From the NCBI RefSeq assembly GCF_020883455.1, contig NZ_CP086615.1, positions 3,464,501 through 3,528,500 of the forward strand: a stretch of DNA of 64,000 bases, written 5' to 3'. A program made the position numbers and the translations under genes. The notes beneath the pieces are model-generated. The model was not told the DNA's origin. It searched no databases and saw nothing but the letters and a program-made list of their open reading frames with translations. The DNA is from Spiribacter halobius. Its GTDB lineage: Bacteria > Pseudomonadota > Gammaproteobacteria > Nitrococcales > Nitrococcaceae. Shown here in pieces: positions 35,001-43,720 of the stretch (position 1 is its first letter; each line of letters begins with the position of its first letter).

Positions 35001-36311
35001 TCAAACCGCCTTCCAGTAGACCTTCGAGCCGCGCTTGAGGTTGTAGAGCTCGCGGCGGGAGACGGGGAGGTCGTCCAGGCTGGCGGGCTCGAAGCCGTGC
35101 TCCAGGAACCAGTGGGCGGTGCGGGTGGTGAGCACGAACACGCGCTCGCAGCCGGCCTCGCGGGCCTGCCGCTCGAGGCGCTCGAGCAGGCGCGCGCCGC
35201 GGTGGCCGCCACGGTACTCCGGGTGCACGGCGACGCAGGCGAGCTCGGCCATGGGGGCGTCCGGCATCGGATAGAGCGCGGCACAGGCCACCACCGTGCC
35301 CTCCCGCTCCATGACGGTGAAGCGCTCGATCTCGGTTTCCAGCAGCTCGCGGGAGCGCCGCACCAGGGTGCCGTCCCGCTCCAGCGGCTCGATCAGCGCC
35401 AGGATGCCGCCGACGTCGTCCACGCTGGCCCGCCGCAGGCGCTCAAACGAGCGCGCCGTTACCAGGGTGCCCACGCCATCACGGGTGAAGAGCTCCATCA
35501 GCAGCGCGCCGTCGGTGGCCCGCTCCACCAGGTGCACCCGGGGCACGCCGGACTGGCAGGCCTCCACCGCCCGCGCCAGCTGCCGGCCGATGCCGTCCGC
35601 CGGCAGCTGGCCCTGCTCCAGACGGCGACGGGCCTCGTCCACGGTGAGCTCGCCCACAGGCTCGCCCGCGGCGTCCTTCAGGCCCTCGCCCTCGTGCAGG
35701 TAGAGCAGCTTGTCCGCCCCGGTGACCCGGGCCACGGCGAGGGCGACGTCCTCGGCATAGAGGTTGAAGACCTCGCCGGTGGGGGAGACGCCGAGCGGCG
35801 TGACCACCACCACAGCGCCGTCGTCCAGGCGCTGGCCGATGGCCTCGGCGTCGACCCGGCGCACCTCGCCGGTGTGCAGGTAGTCCACGCCGTCGCGGAC
35901 GCCGAGCGGGCGGGCGGTGACGAAGTTGCCCGAGGCAGCGCGGATGCGCACTCCGGCCATGGGCGAGTTGGCGAGGCCCATGGAGAGCAGCGCCTCGAGC
36001 TGCAGGCGGACGCTGCCGACGGCGTCCTGCACGCACTCCAGGGCGGCGGCGTCGGTGACGCGCAGGCCGTTGACGTAGCGGATCTCCGCGCCGCGGTCCC
36101 GCAGCCGGCGCTCGATCTGCGGCCGGGCCCCCGGCACCAGGACCAGGCGCACGCCGAGGCCGTTGAGCAGCGCGAGGTCGTGCACCAGCCCCGCCGCGGC
36201 CTGGCCCTCCAGCGCCTCGCCCCCGAAGGCGACCACGAAGGTGCGGCCGCGGTGGGCGTGGATATAGGGCGAGCTATGGCGGAACCAGCGCACGAGCCAC
36301 TCGTGGTCCAT
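35001..36311 (-). CDS. argA: amino-acid N-acetyltransferase (N-acetylglutamate synthase)
   Basis: First step of arginine synthesis: acetyl-CoA plus glutamate to N-acetylglutamate. MDHEWLVRWFRHSSPYIHAH begins the amino-acid-kinase domain (arginine-sensing), with FVVAFGGEALEG after it. The GNAT domain occupies the C-terminus: LACVAVHPEYRGGHRGARLL is the acetyl-CoA loop. ELYNLKRGSKVYWK is the ArgA tail. 436 residues. ATG overlaps the argE stop by one base (TGATG), so argE-argA are coupled. Confidence 0.96.
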   Translation of the reverse strand: MDHEWLVRWFRHSSPYIHAHRGRTFVVAFGGEALEGQAAAGLVHDLALLNGLGVRLVLVPGARPQIERRLRDRGAEIRYVNGLRVTDAAALECVQDAVGSVRLQLEALLSMGLANSPMAGVRIRAASGNFVTARPLGVRDGVDYLHTGEVRRVDAEAIGQRLDDGAVVVVTPLGVSPTGEVFNLYAEDVALAVARVTGADKLLYLHEGEGLKDAAGEPVGELTVDEARRRLEQGQLPADGIGRQLARAVEACQSGVPRVHLVERATDGALLMELFTRDGVGTLVTARSFERLRRASVDDVGGILALIEPLERDGTLVRRSRELLETEIERFTVMEREGTVVACAALYPMPDAPMAELACVAVHPEYRGGHRGARLLERLERQAREAGCERVFVLTTRTAHWFLEHGFEPASLDDLPVSRRELYNLKRGSKVYWKAV

Positions 36312-37483
36312 CACGCCGCTCCGGCCGGTTCCAGACAGAAGCGGCGGATAAAGCCGCGCAGCAGGTCCACCGTCGGCTGCAGGCGATCCAGGGCCAGGAA
36401 CTCGTCCGGCTGATGCGCCTGGGCGATGTCCCCCGGCCCGAGCACCACCACATCCATACCGAGCTGCTGCAGCCAGGGCCCCTCGGTGCCAAAGGCCACC
36501 GACCCCGGCTCGGCGCCGGTGAGCGCCCCGGCGGCACGCACGATCTCGGCGCCGGCGTCGGTCTCCAGGGCCGGCTGGCCCGGGAACAGCGAGCGCAGCT
36601 CGAGACGGCCGGGGAAATCCTCCAGCAGATGCCGCAGGCGATCGCCGAGCTCGGCGCGCAGCTCCTCGTTGCTCATCCCCGGCAGCGGCCGCAGATCGAG
36701 ATGCAGCTCGCTGGAGGGGCAGATGCGGTTGGGGTTGTCGCCGCCGTGGATGCAGCCGAGGTTGAGCGTTGGATACGGCACCTCGAAGCGGGCATCGCGA
36801 TAGCGCTCGGCGAGCTCGCCGCGCCAGCGGATGAGCTCCGGCAGCACCTTGGCCATTGCATCCAGGGCGCTGACGCCAAGGGCCGGGTTGCTGGAGTGGC
36901 CGGAGCGCCCGACCAGGCGCACGGACTCCATCATAACGCCCTTGTGCAGGCGAATCGGCGCGAGGTTGGTCGGCTCCCCGATCACGGCATGGCGCCCGAG
37001 GCGGTGCCCCGCCTCCACCAGCGCCTTGACGCCGTCCATGCCCGACTCCTCGTCCGCCGTGGCGAGCAGGATCAGCGGCTGCCTCAGGTCTCCGGCGCGC
37101 AGGTCGCGGGCCGCCTCGATGGCAAGCGCGAGGAACGCCTTCATGTCGCAGGTGCCGAGGCCGTACAGGCGCCCGTCCCGCTCGGCGAGGCGGAACGGGT
37201 CGGAGCTCCAGAGGCCGTCGTCGTAGGGCACGGTGTCGGTATGGCCGGAGAGCACCAGGCCGCCGTCGCCCTTGCCCAGGGTGGCGATGAGGTTGGCCTT
37301 CTCCGGGCGGCCGGGCAGCGGCCGCAGGTCGCAGGCAAAGCCCAGCGCCTCCAGCCACTCCGCCAGCCGCTCCACCACGGCCCGGTTGCCCTGGTCGAAG
37401 GACGGCTCGACGCTGCTGACCGACGGCAGCGCCACGAGCTCGGCGATCATCCCGGTGACGTCCGGCACCCGTGCGCCCGGCAT
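36311..37483 (-). CDS. argE: acetylornithine deacetylase
   Basis: M20 dizinc peptidase-fold enzyme releasing ornithine from N-acetylornithine. Zinc ligands are in LVLSGHTDTVPYDDGLWSSD (His, Asp) and LLATADEESGMDGVKALVEA (Glu, Glu). LYGLGTCDMKAFLALAIEAA and GEPTNLAPIRLHKGVM are ArgE hallmarks. ATG at 37483 gives 390 residues. Having both ArgE and ArgA indicates the linear arginine pathway. Confidence 0.95.
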   Translation of the reverse strand: MPGARVPDVTGMIAELVALPSVSSVEPSFDQGNRAVVERLAEWLEALGFACDLRPLPGRPEKANLIATLGKGDGGLVLSGHTDTVPYDDGLWSSDPFRLAERDGRLYGLGTCDMKAFLALAIEAARDLRAGDLRQPLILLATADEESGMDGVKALVEAGHRLGRHAVIGEPTNLAPIRLHKGVMMESVRLVGRSGHSSNPALGVSALDAMAKVLPELIRWRGELAERYRDARFEVPYPTLNLGCIHGGDNPNRICPSSELHLDLRPLPGMSNEELRAELGDRLRHLLEDFPGRLELRSLFPGQPALETDAGAEIVRAAGALTGAEPGSVAFGTEGPWLQQLGMDVVVLGPGDIAQAHQPDEFLALDRLQPTVDLLRGFIRRFCLEPAGAA

Positions 37484-38139
37484 CAGAGGTCTCCCCAGCT
37501 GCTCCGCCGGCGCCAGCGGATTCGGGTGACGATGATGCCCACCAGCATGCCGAAGGCCATGACCCCGGCACCGACCACGAACCAGTCCTGTCGGCTGCGA
37601 TCGGAAAGCCGCCGCGTCTCGTTGGTGAGGTCCTGGACTTCGCGCTCGAGGTCGATCACCTGCTTCTTCAGCGCCTGGTTCTCGTCGGCGAGCTCCAGCC
37701 CCTCGCTGGCCTGCTCCAGCCGGCGCGACATCGCCTCGTTCTCGTCGCGCAGGGACTGGACTTCCGCCACCGTGGACTCGAGCTCCACGCGGGTCGCCTC
37801 CAGCGCCTCCTGCAGCCCGGCGTTCTGCTCCCGGAGCCGGGCGAGCTCTTCCGTGGCCTCTTCCAGGCGCACGGCAGCGGCCGGCTGGGACTGCAGATAG
37901 CTGGTGCGCATCCAGCCCTCGTTGCCACCGGACCGAACCCGGGTCCACTCGTTGCCGCGCTCCAGGACCTGAACCGGCGTGCCCGAGGGCAGCAGCTGCA
38001 GGATGCGGTACTCGTTGCCCGGCCCGCTGCGCAGGTTCAGCCGCAGCTCGTCGGTGACGTAGGCGGTGGACTGGGCACCGGCCGCGCCGACCACGCCGAA
38101 CAGAACGGCGAACAGCAGCGCCTTGAAGAAACCCTGCAC
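37483..38139 (-). CDS. TIGR04211 family SH3 domain-containing protein (YgiM-like)
   Basis: Envelope protein with three parts: a signal peptide (GFFKALLFAVLFGVVGAAGA), a bacterial SH3 domain (ELRLNLRSGPGNEYRILQLL and LPSGTPVQVLERGNEWTRVR), then a long coiled coil (LEEATEELARLREQNAGLQE onward). A C-terminal membrane helix (WFVVGAGVMAFGMLVGIIVT) ends in basic residues. This is the YgiM/TIGR04211 architecture; function unknown, perhaps cell-wall related. GTG at 38139 with GGGAG upstream is chosen. Its stop touches the argE ATG. Confidence 0.88.
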   Translation of the reverse strand: MQGFFKALLFAVLFGVVGAAGAQSTAYVTDELRLNLRSGPGNEYRILQLLPSGTPVQVLERGNEWTRVRSGGNEGWMRTSYLQSQPAAAVRLEEATEELARLREQNAGLQEALEATRVELESTVAEVQSLRDENEAMSRRLEQASEGLELADENQALKKQVIDLEREVQDLTNETRRLSDRSRQDWFVVGAGVMAFGMLVGIIVTRIRWRRRSSWGDL

Positions 38140-38297
38140 TCCAAATCTCTCCCGTGGGGTCGGCAAGCGTGGGCGGGCAGGCCGCAGCGACCCGCCCATA
38201 CAGGCGAGGGAGTGTAGCTGATGGCTGCCCCGCTAACGACAGGCACTCCGCTTTCATGGACAATACCGGCCTTCCCGAAGCCCGACGCCGCAAGCCG

Positions 38298-39509
38298 ATG
38301 ACGCTCCAGCTCCCCGACCTGACGCTCCGCCGTGGCGAGGATCGCCGCCTCCGCGCCGGCCACCCCTGGGTGTTCAGCAACGAGGTGGACAACGACCGCA
38401 CGCCGCTCAAGGCGTTCGCGCCGGGCGAGCCGGTGTGCCTGCGCGCGGCCGACGGCCGCCCCGTCGGCACCGCCTACGTCAACCCGCATTCGCTGATCTG
38501 CGCCCGGCTGATGAGCCGGGATCCGGACCGCGCGCCGGACGGCTCGCTCCTGGTACACCGCCTGAACCTGGCGCTGTCGCTGCGTGAACGGCTGTTCGAC
38601 GCGCCCTACTACCGGCTGGTGCACGGCGAGGGGGACGGCCTGCCCGGCCTGGTGGTGGACCGCTTCGGCGACACCCTGGTGGCGCAGATCAACACCGCCG
38701 GCATGGAGCGCCTGCGTGAGGCACTGGTGGAGGCGCTGCACCGGGTGCTCCGGCCGCGCCACATCCTGCTGCGCTGCGACAGCGCCATGCGCGAGCTGGA
38801 GGGGCTGGAGCGCTACATCGAGTGGGCGGGGGACGCCGGCCCGGACACCCTGGACGTGGCGGAGAACGGGGCACGCTTCACGGTGCCGGCGAGCGCCGGC
38901 CAGAAGACCGGCTGGTACTACGACCACACGGCCAACCGGGCGCGCATGATGCCGCTGGTGGCGGGCCGGCGGGTGCTCGATCTCTACGGCTACGTCGGGG
39001 CCTGGGGCATCGAGGCCGCCCTCGCCGGCGCCGCCGGGGTGCTCACGGTGGACGCCTCGCGGGATGCCGCGGAATGGGCGGGGCGCAACGCCGGCTGGAA
39101 CGGTGTCGACGACCGCGTGAGCGTCGCCTGCGGCGACGTGCTGGAGGTGCTGGCGGCCCTGCGGGAGGACCGTGAGCGCTTCGACGTGGTCATCGCCGAT
39201 CCGCCGGCCTTCATCAAGCGCCGCAAGGACCACCGCCAGGGACTGCGCGCCTACCGGCGGCTGAACCAGGCGGCAATGCAGGTGCTCGCCCACGACGGCG
39301 TGCTTATCTCCGCCTCCTGCTCGGCGCATCTCGAACGCGACGAGCTGCGCAGCACCCTGCTCGCCGCCGGCCGCCATCTCGACCGTAGCCTGCAGATCGT
39401 CGACTTCGGCCGCCAGGGGCCGGACCACCCCGTGCACCCGGCGCTGCCGGAGACGGACTACATCAAGGTGATCACCGCCCGCGTGCTGCCCGCGGACAGC
39501 CAGATCTGA
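38298..39509 (+). CDS. rlmI: class I rRNA (cytosine-C5) methyltransferase, RlmI-like
   Basis: SAM-dependent methyltransferase with an N-terminal PUA domain ([20 protein letters not shown]), a central EEHEE region ([20 protein letters not shown]) and a Rossmann fold. [20 protein letters not shown] is the SAM site. [20 protein letters not shown] and [14 protein letters not shown] are the catalytic motifs (PPxF, SCS). RlmI makes m5C1962 in 23S rRNA. ATG 38298 aligns with family starts; ATG 38256 is possible. Confidence 0.9.
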   Translation: MTLQLPDLTLRRGEDRRLRAGHPWVFSNEVDNDRTPLKAFAPGEPVCLRAADGRPVGTAYVNPHSLICARLMSRDPDRAPDGSLLVHRLNLALSLRERLFDAPYYRLVHGEGDGLPGLVVDRFGDTLVAQINTAGMERLREALVEALHRVLRPRHILLRCDSAMRELEGLERYIEWAGDAGPDTLDVAENGARFTVPASAGQKTGWYYDHTANRARMMPLVAGRRVLDLYGYVGAWGIEAALAGAAGVLTVDASRDAAEWAGRNAGWNGVDDRVSVACGDVLEVLAALREDRERFDVVIADPPAFIKRRKDHRQGLRAYRRLNQAAMQVLAHDGVLISASCSAHLERDELRSTLLAAGRHLDRSLQIVDFGRQGPDHPVHPALPETDYIKVITARVLPADSQI

Positions 39510-39511
39510 AC

Positions 39512-40318
39512 ATGGCCCTGCGCTACCCGGACATCGATCCCGTCGCCATCTCCCTCGGCCCCGTGGACATCCACTGGTACGGCCTGATGTACGCCGTCGG
39601 CTTCGCCCTTGCCTGGTGGCTCGGGCGGCTGCGGGCGCGCCGGCCGGACACCGCCGTCGCCCCCGGGCAGCTGGACGACCTCGTGGTCTACGCCGCCATC
39701 GGCGTCATCGTCGGTGGCCGCATCGGCTACGCGCTCTTCTACGGCACGGAGCGGCTGCTGGCCGACCCGCTGTCGCTGCTGCGCATCTGGGAGGGCGGCA
39801 TGGCCTTCCACGGCGGGCTGCTCGGCGTCATCCTGATGCTCTGGGTGTTCGCCCGGCGCAGCGGCCAGCCGTTCCTCGCCGTCGGGGACTTCGTGGCGCC
39901 GCTGGTGCCCCTCGGCCTCGGCGCCGGGCGGCTCGGCAACTTTATCAACGGCGAGCTCTGGGGAGCGCCCACGTCGGTGCCCTGGGGCATGATCTACCCG
40001 CCCCTCGGCCCCGAGCCACGGCACCCTTCACAGCTCTACGAGATGGCGCTGGAAGGTGTGGTGCTGTTCGCCGTCGTGTGGCTGTTCAGCCGCCGGCCGC
40101 GGCCGATGGGCAGCGTCGGCGGGCTGTTCATCGCCGGCTACGGCTGCGCCCGCTTCCTGGTGGAGTTCGTGCGCCTGCCCGACGCACACATCGGCTATCT
40201 GGCGTGGGGCTGGCTCACCATGGGGCAGGTGCTGTCGTTGCCGATGGTTGTGGGAGGCGCGGCGTTGATGCTCTGGGCCTACCGGCAGCCGCGCGCGAAG
40301 GTGGGCGCACAGCGCTAA
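39512..40318 (+). CDS. lgt: prolipoprotein diacylglyceryl transferase
   Basis: Inner-membrane enzyme transferring diacylglycerol from phosphatidylglycerol to the lipobox Cys of prolipoproteins. [20 protein letters not shown] begins the family. Landmarks are [40 protein letters not shown], then [15 protein letters not shown] and the [12 protein letters not shown] motif. Seven membrane segments. Two bases after the previous gene and 10 before thyA: an operon, in the lgt-thyA order common in gammaproteobacteria. Confidence 0.97.
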   Translation: MALRYPDIDPVAISLGPVDIHWYGLMYAVGFALAWWLGRLRARRPDTAVAPGQLDDLVVYAAIGVIVGGRIGYALFYGTERLLADPLSLLRIWEGGMAFHGGLLGVILMLWVFARRSGQPFLAVGDFVAPLVPLGLGAGRLGNFINGELWGAPTSVPWGMIYPPLGPEPRHPSQLYEMALEGVVLFAVVWLFSRRPRPMGSVGGLFIAGYGCARFLVEFVRLPDAHIGYLAWGWLTMGQVLSLPMVVGGAALMLWAYRQPRAKVGAQR

Positions 40319-40328
40319 AGGGCACGCG

Positions 40329-41123
40329 ATGCAGCAGTATCTGGACCTCCTCCGTCACGTCAGGGATCACGGCGTTCGCAAGGATGACCGCACCGGCACC
40401 GGCACGCTCTCGGTGTTCGGCTGGCAGATGCGCTTCGATCTGCGGCAGGGCTTTCCGGTGGTCACCACCAAGAAGCTGCACCTGCGCTCGATCATCCACG
40501 AGCTGCTGTGGTTCCTCTCCGGCTCGGGGAACATCGCCTACCTCAAGGAGAACAAGGTCCGGATCTGGGACGAGTGGGCGGACGCGAACGGCGACCTCGG
40601 GCCGATCTACGGCGTGCAATGGCGCTCCTGGCCGGCGCCGGACGGGCGGCGCATCGACCAGATCAGCCAGGTGGTGGAGCAGATCCGCCGCAACCCGGAC
40701 TCGCGCCGGCACATCGTCACGGCCTGGAATCCGGGCCAGATCGAGGACATGGGCCTGCCGCCCTGCCACGTGCTTTTCCAGTTCTACGTCGCCGAGGGCC
40801 GGCTGTCCTGCCAGCTCTACCAGCGCAGCGCCGATCTCTTCCTCGGCGTGCCGTTCAACATCGCCTCCTACGCCCTGCTCACCCACATGGTGGCGCAGGT
40901 GACGAACCTGGAGCCCGGCGAGTTCATCCACACCCTGGGCGACGCCCACCTCTACCTGAACCACCTGGAACAGGCCGACACGCAGCTACAGCGCGAGCCC
41001 CTACCCCTGCCGACGCTGCGCCTCAACCCGGACGTCCGCGACCTCTTCGCCTTCCGCTACGAGGACATCCACCTGGAGGGCTACCAGGCCCACCCGCACA
41101 TCAAGGCGCCTGTGGCGGTGTAA
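40329..41123 (+). CDS. thyA: thymidylate synthase
   Basis: Methylates dUMP to dTMP using 5,10-methylene-THF. Catalytic Cys is in [20 protein letters not shown]; the dUMP site is [40 protein letters not shown] and [17 protein letters not shown] are also typical. 264 residues, the short form. FolA, which regenerates THF from the DHF it makes, is downstream at 41642, with a repeat-flanked GxxExxY element inserted between them. Confidence 0.98.
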   Translation: MQQYLDLLRHVRDHGVRKDDRTGTGTLSVFGWQMRFDLRQGFPVVTTKKLHLRSIIHELLWFLSGSGNIAYLKENKVRIWDEWADANGDLGPIYGVQWRSWPAPDGRRIDQISQVVEQIRRNPDSRRHIVTAWNPGQIEDMGLPPCHVLFQFYVAEGRLSCQLYQRSADLFLGVPFNIASYALLTHMVAQVTNLEPGEFIHTLGDAHLYLNHLEQADTQLQREPLPLPTLRLNPDVRDLFAFRYEDIHLEGYQAHPHIKAPVAV

Positions 41124-41155
41124 TCCAAGGCCTATGGTCATGGAGGACCTGGGTG

Positions 41156-41584
41156 ATGAAACACAACGACACCACGGACACCACGAAGCACGACGCCGGA
41201 AGAGAGAATGATGTGGCGAGGGGTGTCCTCGATGCGGCATTTGAGGTTCACCGGGCGCTCGGATCAGGATTGCTGGAATCAAGCTACGAGATCGCGCTAT
41301 GTCACGAGCTGCGCCTGCGAGGGCTGGCTTTCCGTCGTCAGGTTCCCGTGACCGTAGCCTACAAAGGCGTTCGGCTGGATGCCGCGTATCGAATGGACCT
41401 GGTCGCCGAGTGCTGCGTCATCGTCGAGGTAAAGGCCGTTGAACGGCTCGAGCGCATCCACGAGGTCCAGCTACTGACCTACCTGCGCCACACTCAGCTC
41501 TGGCTCGGACTACTGATCAACTTTCATGCGCCACTGCTGAGGGACGGCGTACGCCGAGTTGTGCACGGCTCTCCCTCGTTGTGA
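41156..41584 (+). CDS. GxxExxY protein (PD-(D/E)XK nuclease-like)
   Basis: A 142-residue member of the GxxExxY family, named for G38-LLE-SS-Y44 in LGSGLLESSYEIALCHELRL. The PD-(D/E)XK-type core is seen as Asp in AAYRMDLVAE and EVK in CCVIVEVKAVERLERI. The family's biological function is unknown. The first 13 residues (MKHNDTTDTTKHD) are encoded by the terminal repeat array itself; the conserved domain starts around NDVARGVLDAAFEVHRALG. The stop (41582-41584) lies in the right repeat. It is the only gene within the element at 41160-41612. Confidence 0.9.
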   Translation: MKHNDTTDTTKHDAGRENDVARGVLDAAFEVHRALGSGLLESSYEIALCHELRLRGLAFRRQVPVTVAYKGVRLDAAYRMDLVAECCVIVEVKAVERLERIHEVQLLTYLRHTQLWLGLLINFHAPLLRDGVRRVVHGSPSL

Positions 41585-41612
41585 TCCGTTGTGCTCGTTG
41601 TGTCGTTGTGTT
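41160..41612 (+). mobile_element. AACACAACG-type element, copy D, carrying the GxxExxY gene
   Basis: The left end AACACAACGACACCACGGAC (41160 on) and the right end, read inward on the minus strand AACACAACGACACAACGAGC (41612 back), are the same terminal arrays as copies A, B and C. Here they enclose a complete GxxExxY gene. The element separates thyA from folA, its right end lying 30 bases before the folA start. No target-site duplication is obvious. This looks like the gene-bearing form of a family whose short forms are non-autonomous; mobility is inference. Confidence 0.75.
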
Positions 41613-41641
41613 GAAGACCACCCGTTGATGGAGAGGCAGAC

Positions 41642-42130
41642 TTGAATATCACCCTCGTGGCAGCGATGGCCGAGAATCGAGTCATTGGGCGGGATAACGA
41701 TCTGCCGTGGCGGTTGCCGGCGGATATGCGGCATTTCGTGGCGCTGACCCGGGGCAGGCCGATCGTGATGGGGCGGCGGAACTTCGAGTCCATCGGCCGG
41801 CCCCTGCCGAAGCGGCACAACATCATCCTGACGCGCGACCCCGGTTACTCAGCGCCCGGCTGCACCGTAGTCCATGACGTCGACGCGGCACTGGCAGCCG
41901 CCGGTGACGCTCCCGAGGTCATGGTCATCGGCGGCGAGGCGGTCTACCAGGCCTTTCTGCCCATCGCCCATCGCATCGAGCTCACGCTGGTGCGCGCCGA
42001 GATCGACGGGGACGTGCACTTCCCGCCCTTCGAGGGGCCCGACTGGGTCCTGGCGGCCGAATCCCACCACCCGGCGGACGCCGACAACCCCTACCCGATG
42101 GATTTCCTCCGCTACGAGCGCGCCGCCTGA
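41642..42130 (+). CDS. folA: dihydrofolate reductase
   Basis: Reduces dihydrofolate with NADPH. NITLVAAMAENRVIGRDNDL followed by PWRLPADMRHF is the DHFR start (catalytic Asp in PADM). GRPIVMGRRNFESIGRPLPK is the NADPH segment and VMVIGGEAVYQAFLPIAHRI the GG loop. 162 residues. The start is an unusual TTG at 41642, 12 bases after GGAGAGG; no ATG or GTG fits the family N-terminus. Confidence 0.96.
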   Translation: MNITLVAAMAENRVIGRDNDLPWRLPADMRHFVALTRGRPIVMGRRNFESIGRPLPKRHNIILTRDPGYSAPGCTVVHDVDAALAAAGDAPEVMVIGGEAVYQAFLPIAHRIELTLVRAEIDGDVHFPPFEGPDWVLAAESHHPADADNPYPMDFLRYERAA

Positions 42131-42162
42131 ACTCCGATTCAGCTCGACCATACGCTCGCGTA

Positions 42163-42191
42163 TTGTCAACGGCGTCGCGCACGGCTAGTGT
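42163..42191 (+). promoter_or_regulatory. candidate promoter of the fadL-like gene
   Basis: -35 TTGTCA (42163-42168, five of six), 17-base spacer, -10 TAGTGT (42186-42191, weak). It gives a leader of about 75 bases before the ATG at 42275, which has a strong AGGAGGAG site at 42261-42268. Confidence 0.35.
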
Positions 42192-42274
42192 TTCCACCAA
42201 GGTCGTTCACGCCATTGGGGACGGCCCGATAATGACACCGGCCGGAAGCGCCGCACATCCAGGAGGAGAGCAAT

Positions 42275-43672
42275 ATGCACGGCTTCCCACGCCATACCAC
42301 CGTCTGCGCCCTCACCGCCCTCGCCCTCGCCGCTGTGGCCGGCAACGCCCAGGCCTCGGGGTTCCAGATCCGCGAGCAGAGCGCGACGGCGCTCGGCAAC
42401 GCCCTGGCGGGCGCCAGCGCCGGCGGCGCCAGCGGGGACGTCACCCTGGCGGCGTACAATCCCGCGGTCATCGGCTTCGGCCAGGGCAGCGAGATCGGGC
42501 TGTTCGGCAGTTATATCTCTCCTACCTTTGATATCACCGACGCCGAAGCCAGCACGAACAGCACCTTCGGCAACGTGCCCTACAGCGGTGACCCTTCGCA
42601 GGACGGCTCCACAACGGCGTTCGTGCCCTCATTCGCCGCTCGCTGGGCGCTGGATGACCAGTGGTCGGTAGGCCTCGTCGTCAGTGCGCCCTGGGGTCTG
42701 AAGACGGAATACGACCGTGATTTCGTTGGACGCTTCTACGCCATCGAGAGCGACCTGGTGACGAACAACATCAACCCGGTGGTTTCTTTCAACGCGACAG
42801 ACCGGCTCACCCTTGCGGGCGGCATCCAGGCTCAATACGCGGATGCGACGCTCAGCAACGCCGTGGATTTCGGCACAGTCGGCACGGCGGTAGCTGCGGA
42901 TCCGAACACACCAGCGATGCTCGCGGCGGCCTTGGGGGCCGCTACGCCCGGCGATCCGAATCAGGAAGGCTTCGCGGAGGTTACGGGAGACGACTGGGCC
43001 TTCGGCTTTAACCTCGGGCTGCTATTTCAGGTGTCAGACACCACCCGAATCGGAGCCTCGTACCACTCCGAGATCGATCACGAAATAGAGGGCGATGTCG
43101 ACTATGAGTCCGACAGCGACGGCATTCGCGATGTGCTGACCGGGGCCAATCTCTTCACCGAATCGGGGGGCTCTGCCAACATCAGCACGCCGGCTACCTT
43201 CAGCACCGGTATCGTGCACTCGCTGAACGACCGCTGGACGCTGCTGGGCGAGGTCTCCTGGACCGACTGGAGCAGCTTCGACGAGCTGCGTGTCGAATTC
43301 GGGGATGACACGCCCGACAGCGTCAAGGAAGAGGACTGGGAGGATACCTACATGATCTCGGCCGGCGCCGAATACGCCCTGGATGGGCGCTGGACGCTGC
43401 GCGGCGGTGTCGGCTTCGACGAATCACCGGTGCAGGACGACACGCGCAGCCCACGCATCCCCGACAGTGACCGCACCTGGATCTCCATTGGCGCCACCTT
43501 TGCCCCGAACGAGCGATTCGGCATTACCGGCGCCTTCACGCATGTCATGCTCGATGATGCCTCCATCGACCTGGACGGCGAGAAGGAGAGCAACCAGTTC
43601 CGCGGCGACCTGACCGCCGATACCGAGGGCAGTGTCGACATCGTCGCCATTCAGGCCAACTGGCGGTTCTGA
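42275..43672 (+). CDS. FadL/OmpP1/TodX-family outer membrane transporter
   Basis: Outer-membrane beta-barrel for uptake of long-chain fatty acids or other hydrophobic compounds. A signal peptide (TVCALTALALAAVAGNAQA) is followed by SGFQIREQSATALGNALAGA, the FadL hatch start with its NPA-like VTLAAYNPAVI. VVSAPWGLKTEYDRDFVGRF and GASYHSEIDHEIEGDVDYES are typical barrel stretches, and the protein ends VDIVAIQANWRF with terminal Phe, the outer-membrane assembly signal. 465 residues. A strong palindromic terminator follows. Confidence 0.92.
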   Translation: MHGFPRHTTVCALTALALAAVAGNAQASGFQIREQSATALGNALAGASAGGASGDVTLAAYNPAVIGFGQGSEIGLFGSYISPTFDITDAEASTNSTFGNVPYSGDPSQDGSTTAFVPSFAARWALDDQWSVGLVVSAPWGLKTEYDRDFVGRFYAIESDLVTNNINPVVSFNATDRLTLAGGIQAQYADATLSNAVDFGTVGTAVAADPNTPAMLAAALGAATPGDPNQEGFAEVTGDDWAFGFNLGLLFQVSDTTRIGASYHSEIDHEIEGDVDYESDSDGIRDVLTGANLFTESGGSANISTPATFSTGIVHSLNDRWTLLGEVSWTDWSSFDELRVEFGDDTPDSVKEEDWEDTYMISAGAEYALDGRWTLRGGVGFDESPVQDDTRSPRIPDSDRTWISIGATFAPNERFGITGAFTHVMLDDASIDLDGEKESNQFRGDLTADTEGSVDIVAIQANWRF

Positions 43673-43694
43673 GGCCTGGCGCCAGGTCGGCGCC

Positions 43695-43718
43695 ACGGGC
43701 GCCCCGCGGGGCGCCCGT
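43695..43718. terminator. palindromic bidirectional terminator
   Basis: ACGGGCGCCCCGCGGGGCGC then CCGT is a perfect 24-bp palindrome followed by ATTCATT. It lies between the convergent fadL-like and methyltransferase genes and can serve both. Confidence 0.65.
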
Positions 43719-43720
43719 AT

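Noticed and set aside
35001-37571. A very long open frame (856 codons) covering argA and most of argE on one strand
   Set aside because: Only its last 436 codons match ArgA; the rest is an out-of-frame reading of argE caused by high GC. argE has its own start at 37483.
22654-41612. The 9-mer and 8-mer arrays considered as CRISPR repeats
   Set aside because: Units are contiguous without spacers, occur in inverted pairs, and no cas gene is present.
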